Assembly (NCBI GenBank): GCA_009838625.1
Contig: VXRG01000040.1
Span: 1 to 49,836, forward strand
Direction: 5' to 3'
Length of the DNA: 49,836 nucleotides
Origin: Caldilineaceae bacterium SB0664_bin_27
GTDB taxonomy: Bacteria; Chloroflexota; Anaerolineae; Caldilineales; Caldilineaceae
The position numbers and the translations under genes were made by a program. A model generated the notes under the pieces. The model saw only the letters and a program-made list of their open reading frames with translations. It did no database searches and was not told the DNA's origin. This document shows positions 43,451-49,836 of the stretch, one piece after another (position 1 is the stretch's first letter; every line of letters starts with the position of its first letter).

Positions 43451-44800
43451 CTAGCCGGCGCCGGTCAGAACCGACTCGCCTTCAGCGGCCAGCCGGGCCG
43501 CGGTCTCCTCGGCGGCATCCTTCTCCTCTTTCTCCGAGAAGCGAACCATCAGTGCCATGAAGGCGCATACTGCTACCAGAATGCCCAGGATCAGGTAGGA
43601 CTGGCCGTACATTTCCGCTTCTCGACGGAAGAGAAACCCTGCCAACATCGCACCGAAGTTCCCGCCGGCGCCGACGATGCCGGCTATTGCGCCCATTGCT
43701 CGCTTGTTGATGTAGGGAACGATTGCAAAGGTCGCCCCCTCCGACATCTGTACGAAGAGGCTAAAGACGATCAGTGCGGGGATTGCCAGCGCCAGCGCCC
43801 CCATGTTTGCAAACAGTACCAGGGCAATCCCCTCCAGGAAGAGACAGACAAACAGGAAGTGCGTCCTTCCCTTCAGACCGCCGCTGCGGTTGATGAAATC
43901 GCTGAATATCCCGCCCATGGAACGGGCAAAGATGTTCATCAGACCAAAGAGACCAGCTACGAGCCCGGCCGTGGCGAGATTCAGATCAAAACGATTGAAA
44001 AAGTAGAGGGCCGCGGTACCGTTTATGGTCAGCTCGATGCCGAAGCAGGCCGCGTAGATGAAAAAGAGCGCGATCACTCGCGAGTCCTTGACGGCCTCCC
44101 AGAACGTGCCGTTTGTGGCGGCCGCCGAAGGCATCTCGCCGCGCGCTCGCAGCTCCGAATAGTTGCCGTTCGGCGCGTCCTGCGTCAGGAGCCAGTAGGC
44201 CGCGGCAGTCAAGAGCATGGCCAAACCGGGAGCGACCATAGCAAGCCGCCAACCCAGAGCCGCGGGCGCAAAGGTCAGGACGGCGGCGAGAAGAAGAGGC
44301 ATCACGGCCTGGGTGATGCCGCCGCCCAGATTACCCCAGCCAGCCGTTGTGGCGTTGGCCGCGCCCACCACATTGGGCGCGAACATTACGCTCGTGTGGT
44401 ACTGCGTGATGACGAAGGAGGCGCCTATTGTTCCGATCAGTACCCGTGCAGTGATGAACTGGGCCGGCGTCTGCGCCAGGCCGATTCCCATGACCGGCAG
44501 CGATCCCAGCAAAAGCAGGCAGGTGTAGACTTTACGCGAGCCGAAACGCGTACACATCGGGCCGATGATCAGACGGGCGACGATTGTCAGCGAAACGGCC
44601 GCGATGACCGAGTTTCCGACCTGGGCCGGGCTGAGGCCAAGCGAGGCGATTACGCCGCCATCCCCCTTCATGAGAGGCACGATGCCGAACCAGCCAAAGA
44701 AACAGAGAAAGAAGGCAAACCACGAAACATGAAACGCTCGCATCTGCGGTGTGCGGAAGCTGAACAGATCGATCCTGGTGGCCTTGTTCTTGAAGTCCAC
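43451..44800 (-). CDS. Nitrate/nitrite transporter, NarK/NrtP-type MFS
   Basis: This 449-residue inner-membrane protein has twelve helices of the major facilitator type. The nitrate-porter signature AGWGNLGGG lies in the middle of the fourth-fifth helix region, with a matching TITQ-like glycine-rich segment later (GIVGAGGNFGAML). The arginines that bind nitrate in NarK relatives are probably R62 and its symmetry mate, but I have not aligned them. Start is a GTG with AAGGAGA nine bases upstream. It should import nitrate for the downstream reductase. It lies 38 bp from nirA and 91 bp from the reductase gene. Confidence 0.92.
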   Translation of the reverse strand: MDFKNKATRIDLFSFRTPQMRAFHVSWFAFFLCFFGWFGIVPLMKGDGGVIASLGLSPAQVGNSVIAAVSLTIVARLIIGPMCTRFGSRKVYTCLLLLGSLPVMGIGLAQTPAQFITARVLIGTIGASFVITQYHTSVMFAPNVVGAANATTAGWGNLGGGITQAVMPLLLAAVLTFAPAALGWRLAMVAPGLAMLLTAAAYWLLTQDAPNGNYSELRARGEMPSAAATNGTFWEAVKDSRVIALFFIYAACFGIELTINGTAALYFFNRFDLNLATAGLVAGLFGLMNIFARSMGGIFSDFINRSGGLKGRTHFLFVCLFLEGIALVLFANMGALALAIPALIVFSLFVQMSEGATFAIVPYINKRAMGAIAGIVGAGGNFGAMLAGFLFRREAEMYGQSYLILGILVAVCAFMALMVRFSEKEEKDAAEETAARLAAEGESVLTGAG

Positions 44801-44838
44801 TGGGGAAGTCTCCTTTGCGGTGGGAATGGATTCGAGAC

Positions 44839-46458
44839 TCAGGCCGGAGCAGCGGCGGGCGCCGCTTCAGACCGGTAGCGAGAGGCGATGGTGTCTGCCA
44901 GCAACTCTGTTGTCCCTTCTATGGTGGCCTTTCGGTGGACCTCGTCTCCGAGTCTCGCGTCTTCGCCCAGGCGACCGCCTTCAAATATGTTGAAGCCGTC
45001 GATCACTTTGCCATCCTGGCGCAGCCGGGTAGCCTCGAGACCGATTTCGGATAGCCGGTGACGGCCGCAGGCGTGAACGCACCCAGACACGTTCAAGCGC
45101 ACGACCTTGTCACGATCGGGCAGACGCTCCTCAAGCTTGCGGGCAATGGCCAGAGAGATGCCCTTTGTGTCGTTGAGCGCGAAGTGGCAATGGTCGATGC
45201 CCGTGCAGGTTACCAGTCCTCGCATGACACCCGAGGGTGAGGGGCTCCAGTCCTCCAGCAGCGGCTCGCCCAGGAGGTCATCAGTTTTGCAGGTGGGGAC
45301 GTTGGGGATGATCACGTTCTGGTCGTTGGTCAGCCGTATTTCCCTGCTGCCGTATTTGTCCGCCAGGTCGGCGAGCGCAAAGAGCTGCTCCGCTTTGGTG
45401 CGGCCCGTTGGCACGACCATCCCCACATAGCTCAGTCCTTCCTGAATCTGCGGATGAACGCCCACATGGTCCTGTTCAAGCGGGTCCGGATCGGGGTAGA
45501 GCTGGCACGCCCCGGCTGATGGCAGCTTCTCACCCAGAACCTTTGTCACTTCGTCGCGAAACTGTTCAATGCCCCATTCGTCGATCAGGTACCACAGCCG
45601 GGCCTTTCCCCGCACTGAGCGGTTGCCGTTGTCGCGAAACACGGTCATTATGGCGCGACAAAGCGCCGTCACCTGGGAGCTGCGGACGAACGTGTCCAGG
45701 GGCACAGCCAGATGCGGGTTCCTGCTTCCCATATGTCCGCCAACCACGACGTTGAATCCCGGCACTGTGCGTGTTCCCATGCGGCCAGTGGCCGGCGTGA
45801 GGCCAATGTCGTTGCTCTGCGCGTGGGTACAGTCCAGACGGCAGCCGTTTATGGAGATATTGAACTTGCGGGGAATGTTCTCGAATTCCGGTCCCAAAAG
45901 GGAGAGAGCCGTCGCCGCGGTCAGCTGCCGGGTGTCAAGCAGCTCATGGTGCGTCAGCCCGGTGAGGGGGCAGCCGGTTACGTTGCGGAAGTTGTCCATT
46001 CCGGTCTGCTCGGAGCCGAGGCCAACCGCCTGCAGCTTCTCGATGATGGCGGGCATCTCTTCGATGGTGATCCAGCGCAACTGGATGTTCTGTCGAGTCG
46101 TAAAGTCGCCCACACCTCTTCCGCAATCGCGCGAGATTTCGGCAATTGCGCGCAGTTGACTCGAGTTGAGGACTCCATTGGAGATGCGCATTCGCAGCAT
46201 GAAGTAGCCCGGTGTCTGCTTGCGGTAGAAGAATCCGTGCCATTTGAAGAGGTCATAGTATTCCGGCGGAATCGAGTCGAAGCCTTCGTCAGCCCAACGG
46301 TAAATGTCGTGAATCAGACTGAGCGGACTTTTCTTGCGTTTCAGCAACTCAACTTTGTTCAATTTTGACTTTCCGGTGCCGTTCGCCATTCCATTGCCGT
46401 TCGTCTGCGGCCTCTGCGCCGGGGCTTGCAGTGTGCCTTCTGCAACGATTGTCTTCAT
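44839..46458 (-). CDS. nirA: Ferredoxin-type nitrite reductase (siroheme, nitrite/sulfite reductase family)
   Basis: This 539-residue enzyme reduces nitrite to ammonium in six electron steps. The siroheme-[4Fe-4S] ligands follow the family pattern C-x5-C (TCTGIDHC) and C-x3-C (SGCVHAC) at about residues 418-464. The first half has the two ferredoxin-like repeats, with WHGFFYRKQTPGYFMLRMRI and CRLDCTHAQ. The nearby nitrate genes favour nitrite over sulfite as substrate. There is no NirBD-type NADH or FAD domain, so the donor should be ferredoxin. ATG 46458 is eight bases from AGGAGA; a GTG at 46461 is five bases from it and possible too. The promoter and two related dyads lie just upstream. 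Confidence 0.92.
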   Translation of the reverse strand: MKTIVAEGTLQAPAQRPQTNGNGMANGTGKSKLNKVELLKRKKSPLSLIHDIYRWADEGFDSIPPEYYDLFKWHGFFYRKQTPGYFMLRMRISNGVLNSSQLRAIAEISRDCGRGVGDFTTRQNIQLRWITIEEMPAIIEKLQAVGLGSEQTGMDNFRNVTGCPLTGLTHHELLDTRQLTAATALSLLGPEFENIPRKFNISINGCRLDCTHAQSNDIGLTPATGRMGTRTVPGFNVVVGGHMGSRNPHLAVPLDTFVRSSQVTALCRAIMTVFRDNGNRSVRGKARLWYLIDEWGIEQFRDEVTKVLGEKLPSAGACQLYPDPDPLEQDHVGVHPQIQEGLSYVGMVVPTGRTKAEQLFALADLADKYGSREIRLTNDQNVIIPNVPTCKTDDLLGEPLLEDWSPSPSGVMRGLVTCTGIDHCHFALNDTKGISLAIARKLEERLPDRDKVVRLNVSGCVHACGRHRLSEIGLEATRLRQDGKVIDGFNIFEGGRLGEDARLGDEVHRKATIEGTTELLADTIASRYRSEAAPAAAPA

Positions 46459-47093
46459 CACCTGATTCTCCTGTTCAGCTGAAGCGAATTGCTACTTCGA
46501 CAAAGCATATTTCAGTGTCTCACGGGATTGAACTGCCAACTTTGCCGAAATCGAAGCCCCTTTGTTATGCGATTCGCACAACATTCAGAGTCAAATGCGA
46601 GCATTGCTTCGCAAAAGAGACCGGAAATTCAACGCGCCAGGCTGATTTTTTGTGCAAATCGTATAAACATTGTGTTGGGACGCGATCTGAGGTGGTCCGC
46701 CGGTGACGGGAACACGGAATTTAGTCAGAGGCTGTTGGGGCGAACAGGAGAGGTCTGGGAATGGCGTGGGGCAGGAAGCCGCCGCGTATCTGGTCCACGG
46801 ACGGCAAAGGAGAGGCAGGCTGTACTGTTGCGCCGAGTTGCTGCGGCAGGTCAGAGGCGCGGCATTCGGGTAGTCCGCCGCGCGGTCAAATCAGATGGGG
46901 AGCGTAGTGGCATTGGCGGGGAAGGGATGGCGGGAGAGGTACTGCCTGGAAGGGCCGACTCCGGCGCTGTCAATACAGTGACGACGCAGACGGGAAAGCG
47001 AGCATGCTGGCAGTGCGGCTCATAGGAGATCAGATGCCCAAGTCGGACCTCCACGGAATGTCGAACAGTCGCCTTTCAATCTCCCTCCAATCC
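46459..47093. other. Upstream region of nitrate operon
   Basis: The 635-bp gap has no supported gene, although open frames run through it. The side near nirA contains the -35/-10 pair and two related dyads at 46564-46613. The other half (about 46700-47093) shows nothing I can interpret. Confidence 0.55.
46564..46613 (-). promoter_or_regulatory. Nitrate operon promoter with two related dyads
   Basis: On the minus strand TTGACT (46594-46589) and CATAAC (46569-46564) are 19 bp apart, longer than the usual 17. A dyad TGCGA-N-TCGCA (46568-46578) fills the spacer and touches the -10. A second, TGCGA-N8-TCGCA (46596-46613), lies directly upstream of the -35. The half-sites are identical, and the centres are about 31 bp, or three helical turns, apart. 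This suggests a regulator that binds both. Confidence 0.4.
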
Positions 47094-48281
47094 TTACTGC
47101 GTGTACTGCTGAAGAATGCGCCGGGCGACGCTCATCTTGTGAACTTCGTCCGGTCCGTCGTAGATGCGGGAGGCCCTTTCGTGGCGGTACCAGTATGCAA
47201 TTGGAGTGTCGTCGCTCATGCCCAGGCCGCCTAGCGTCTGAAGCGCCCGGTCCAGAACGCGCATCAGCACATCCGCTACATAGAACTTGATCAAGGAGAT
47301 CGCTTCTCTGGCCGCGAAGACGCCTTCCGTGTCTATCTTGTGGGCGGTATCCAACACCATCAGCCGGGAGGCGTTTATCTCCGCTCTGCTCTCGGCCACC
47401 CATGCCTGGACCATGCCCTGCGAACGCAGCAGACGGCCGGGCGCAACCTCGCGCTGCGCGGCCCGGCTGCACATGATATCGAAGGCGCGCTCACAGATTC
47501 CGATCCAGCGCATGCAGTGGTGAATGCGACCGGGACCCAGCCGGTACTGTGCCAGAGCAAAGCCCCTGCCTTCTTCACCGATGAGATGGTCTGTGGGCAC
47601 ACGCACATTCTCGAACCAGACTTCTGCATGACTGTTCCACCCGCCGTGGGCCTCTCCCATTACCGGGATGTTTCGTTCAATGCGAAAGCCGGGTGAATCC
47701 AGCGGCACGATGATCTGGCTGGCCCGCCTGTGACGGCTCTCAGCTTCCGGGTTGGTCACCGCCATCAGGATGGCAAAGGAGGCGCCTTCGGCGGCCGTCG
47801 TAAACCATTTGTGGCCGTTGATGACGTATTCGCTGCCTTTGCGGACAGCGCTGGTACTCATCCAGGTTGGATTGGAGCCTGCGTGCTCCGGCTCGGTCAT
47901 GGCGAAGCAGGAGCGGATGTCCCCGCGGGTGAGGGGAAGCAGGTAGCGATCGCGCTGGGCCTGGGTGCCGGCATGGATGAGCAGCTCCATATTGCCCATA
48001 TCGGGCGCCTGGCATCCAAAGGCGTAGTGGCCGCCAGGCGTGCGCCCCAGCACTTCGCTAATCCGTCCGAACTCGGCCAGCGACAGTCCCTGGCCGCCGT
48101 AGGATACAGGGAGAGCCAGGCCCCAGAGTCCGGCCTCTTTTACCAACTCCCGCTTCCGATTGAGCAGCGGCTCTACCTCGGTCCAGGGCCGGCTGATCAG
48201 CAATTTTTCGGTCGGTACAATCTCTTCGTCGACGAACTGGCGAACACGGGGAATAAGATCAGGAAGAATGTCGGTTGTCAT
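47094..48281 (-). CDS. Acyl-CoA dehydrogenase family protein
   Basis: This 395-residue FAD enzyme oxidises an acyl-CoA to the 2-enoyl-CoA. The middle domain has CFAMTEPEHAGSNP (FAD contacts) and the C-terminal helix bundle ends YWYRHERASRIYDGPDEVHKMSVARRIL. In ordinary members the catalytic base lies in an earlier glutamate or in the YEGT turn. The YDGPDEVHK form is typical of the ACAD10/11-like branch, which acts on unusual or branched acyl groups and may use another base. It follows the SDR gene by 82 bp on the same strand and shares its promoter. No electron-transfer flavoprotein gene is in the window. The ribosome site is weak. Confidence 0.92.
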   Translation of the reverse strand: MTTDILPDLIPRVRQFVDEEIVPTEKLLISRPWTEVEPLLNRKRELVKEAGLWGLALPVSYGGQGLSLAEFGRISEVLGRTPGGHYAFGCQAPDMGNMELLIHAGTQAQRDRYLLPLTRGDIRSCFAMTEPEHAGSNPTWMSTSAVRKGSEYVINGHKWFTTAAEGASFAILMAVTNPEAESRHRRASQIIVPLDSPGFRIERNIPVMGEAHGGWNSHAEVWFENVRVPTDHLIGEEGRGFALAQYRLGPGRIHHCMRWIGICERAFDIMCSRAAQREVAPGRLLRSQGMVQAWVAESRAEINASRLMVLDTAHKIDTEGVFAAREAISLIKFYVADVLMRVLDRALQTLGGLGMSDDTPIAYWYRHERASRIYDGPDEVHKMSVARRILQQYTQ

Positions 48282-48363
48282 GGAGAAGTCTTTGTCCCAA
48301 TTGGAATCGTGTATAGCGGTTCTTCGCCGCCGTCGTACCCGTTATTGTTACCTGACCGGCCCT

Positions 48364-49149
48364 TTATCCGCCAAGTCCGGCATCAACCCACTGGCCTCCG
48401 TCGACAACGAAGGTGCCGCCGGTGGTAAAGCTGCTGGCATCCGAAGCCAGGTAGAGGGCAATGCCAGTTATCTCGTCGGTTTCGGCAATTCTCTTTTGGG
48501 GAATGGCGCCGAGCACGGTCTGATTGAGGTCCGGGTCCTCCCAGATGGCGCGGCTGAAGGCGGTCCTGACGTAGCCGGGCGCGATTGTATTGACCTGAAT
48601 GCCTTCTGCGGCCAGCTCCGCGGCCAGGACCTCGGTGAGCATCAGTACGCCGGCCTTGCTGACACAGTAGACCCCCATGCCAGGCTGCGGACGTTTGCCG
48701 GCGATCGATGCGACATTGATGATCTTGCCTCCGCCCCGTTTCATCATCTCTGCGCTGCATGACTTGGCCATGCGAAAGTAGCCGACCACGTTTACGTCGA
48801 GGATCTTGTGCCAGTGGCTCTCCTCGGCGCTGAGAAGCGGACCGAAGTGGGGGTTGGTGGCTGCGTTGTTTACCAGGATGTCGATGCCGCCGAACTCACG
48901 CACCGCTTGTTCGGCCAGCGCCTCCGTCGCCGCCATGTCGCCAGTGTGCGCAGCCGCAGCCAGCGCCCGGCCGCCGTCGTTGCGGATCGATTCGGCCACG
49001 TCGTCCAACGCCGCCTGCTTACGGCTGCTCAACACGACCGCGGCTCCGTGTGCGGCAAAGCAGCGGCCGATCGCCTCTCCGATGCCCCTGGATGCGCCTG
49101 TGATAACGGCAACTTTGCCGGCAAGATTGAAATCAGGGAGATTCGCCAA
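48364..49149 (-). CDS. Short-chain dehydrogenase/reductase (classical SDR)
   Basis: This 261-residue NAD(P)-dependent oxidoreductase has TGASRGIG (17-24), NNAA in the fourth strand, catalytic Ser148, Tyr161 and Lys165 (YCVSK) and the SDR tail with [13 protein letters not shown] start it at TTG 49149, which has a textbook AGGAGA (49161-49156) six bases upstream. The ATG at 49242 would add 31 residues but overlaps the -35 of the promoter at 49214-49242. The normal SDR length (about 250) also favours the TTG. With the acyl-CoA dehydrogenase downstream it suggests fatty-acid or steroid-like side-chain metabolism. Confidence 0.92.
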   Translation of the reverse strand: MANLPDFNLAGKVAVITGASRGIGEAIGRCFAAHGAAVVLSSRKQAALDDVAESIRNDGGRALAAAAHTGDMAATEALAEQAVREFGGIDILVNNAATNPHFGPLLSAEESHWHKILDVNVVGYFRMAKSCSAEMMKRGGGKIINVASIAGKRPQPGMGVYCVSKAGVLMLTEVLAAELAAEGIQVNTIAPGYVRTAFSRAIWEDPDLNQTVLGAIPQKRIAETDEITGIALYLASDASSFTTGGTFVVDGGQWVDAGLGG

Positions 49150-49213
49150 CAGCTTTCTCCTGTCGGTGTCTGGAGTCCGGACTTCCGTTGTGCTGGAGGG
49201 GACAGGCAGTCCA

Positions 49214-49242
49214 AGTATAGCACCGGGCAGGGCCGGAATCAA
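49214..49242 (-). promoter_or_regulatory. Promoter for SDR/acyl-CoA dehydrogenase operon
   Basis: On the minus strand TTGATT (49242-49237) and TATACT (49219-49214) are exactly 17 bp apart, and TG precedes the -10 (TGCTATACT). Transcription would start near 49207, giving a leader of about 57 bases to TTG 49149. The -35 overlaps the alternative ATG, which argues against that start. Confidence 0.6.
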
Positions 49243-49580
49243 TCCATCAGGGGTCCAGGTTTTTGTTCGGTGTTTTCTGTGAGCACCGGCTGACCAGTGT
49301 TGGCTTCATCTTGGTCAATGAATCAGTACCACCTGACGGACAGTCTTTTGGGGACTGGCCGGCCGGAACTGCGGTAGTCGGAATTGCAGTGGTCGGTGGA
49401 CAGGTTCTGTTGGCATTCTGGGGCGGTCGTTCAAAACCGAAGCCTCCTATTCCGCGGAGTCATGCGGAGAGCCGCGTTGAGAATTTCTTTAGTCCTCGAA
49501 GGGCTGCAAAAAACACAGTAGGCGAGGAGTGAGGAGCGAGTGGTGTGGGGCAGCGGGTGGAAGGGGGCGCCGAAGGATTT

Positions 49581-49610
49581 TGGCACAATATGGCACAATT
49601 TGGCACGGTT
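49581..49610. repeat. Three tandem 10-bp repeats
   Basis: TGGCACAATA, TGGCACAATT and TGGCACGGTT lie head to tail. They recall iterons or activator sites, but no replication or regulator gene is nearby. The role is unknown. Confidence 0.7.
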
Positions 49611-49688
49611 TTGGGGGTTTTCCCAAAAAACAGCCCGATCCAATCTGGTTTGCCAGTATTGCCGAAGATTGCCGGTGGGTCCAATGAG

Positions 49689-49836
49689 GGCCGGGAAGAA
49701 CACCCCTTTTTGTCCGCGGAGGACCCGGAGGGGCGCGGAGAACTTCGTAAGACCTTTGTCCGCTAAGGGCCGCGAAAGGCCGGGAAGAACACCTTTTTTG
49801 TCCGCGGAGGACTTCGTAAGACCTTTATCCACGAAG
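49689..49836. repeat. Partly duplicated intergenic repeat
   Basis: A block beginning GGCCGGGAAGAACACC and ending GTCCGCGGAGGAC occurs at 49689-49724 and again at 49778-49812, with small differences in the C/T run. A second block, ACTTCGTAAGACCTTT, occurs at 49742-49757 and 49811-49826. The spacing differs (89 against 69 bp), so a short insertion or deletion has occurred. The repeat reaches the end of the window and may continue beyond it. It looks like a dispersed chromosomal repeat. Confidence 0.75.

Larger units (their letters stand above)
49150..49836. other. Promoter and repeat-rich end of window
   Basis: No gene is supported here. The region contains the SDR promoter (49214-49242), three tandem TGGCACAATA-like units (49581-49610) and a partly duplicated segment (49689-49836). 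Long minus-strand open frames here lack family features. Confidence 0.55.

Noticed and set aside
46489..47025. 178-codon plus-strand frame upstream of nirA
   Set aside because: Low-complexity basic translation with no family signal, and it crosses the nitrate promoter.
1..49836. tRNA or rRNA genes
   Set aside because: No T-loop or conserved rRNA segment was seen on either strand.

Overview
The window is about 50 kb of GC-rich bacterial chromosome with no rRNA, tRNA, CRISPR array or intact insertion sequence that I could find. The gene content points to a heterotrophic Chloroflexota, most likely an Anaerolineae/Caldilineales-type lineage from an environmental genome. The basis is Tat-exported lipoprotein binding proteins for peptide-type ABC transporters, a MutL-like ASKHA protein beside membrane genes of a kind I associate with that phylum, an AAA protein fused to a winged helix, and many Gfo/Idh, PhyH and sugar-isomerase genes. 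This assignment is inference, not a search result.

Layout. 1-1030: no convincing gene; short repeats and a possible promoter. 1031-22535 (+): a large uptake and catabolism locus. It holds an FAH-family hydrolase, three Tat-lipoprotein solute-binding proteins (the third broken by a one-base frameshift), one full set of DppBCDF-like permeases and ATPases, five paralogous cytosolic beta-propeller proteins of unknown function, a calcium-type FG-GAP propeller, a small DcrB/PsbP-like protein and an inserted Phd/RelE toxin-antitoxin pair. 22594-30037 (-): a PH-like membrane protein, an AAA/winged-helix protein, and a tightly overlapping six-gene operon of membrane proteins, a zinc-ribbon membrane protein and a MutL-like protein. 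30228-35588 (+): sugar-acid or polyol-type enzymes (isomerase, epimerase, two Gfo/Idh oxidoreductases, a PhyH dioxygenase) with a decayed vapB antitoxin between them. 35619-39501 (-): MurJ and a secreted LysM-PA14-triple-repeat protein. 39950-40935 (+): a DUF2905 protein and a methyltransferase. 41020-46458 (-): an assimilatory nitrate operon (nitrite reductase, nitrate transporter, nitrate reductase). 47094-49149 (-): an SDR and an acyl-CoA dehydrogenase. 49150-49836: promoter plus intergenic repeats.

How the genes may work together. In the first locus, three lipoproteins could deliver different ligands to one Dpp-type importer. The propeller paralogs and the FG-GAP protein carry no signal peptide, so they would act in the cytoplasm on imported material. 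The propeller fold and the FG-GAP repeats recall intracellular uronide lyases (oligogalacturonate and rhamnogalacturonan lyases). The FAH-family and Gfo/Idh enzymes would fit breakdown of sugar acids, but the substrate is unknown. The nitrate operon imports nitrate and reduces it through nitrite to ammonium, probably with ferredoxin. The two most interesting undescribed systems are the propeller array with its importer and the six-gene membrane/zinc-ribbon/MutL-like operon.
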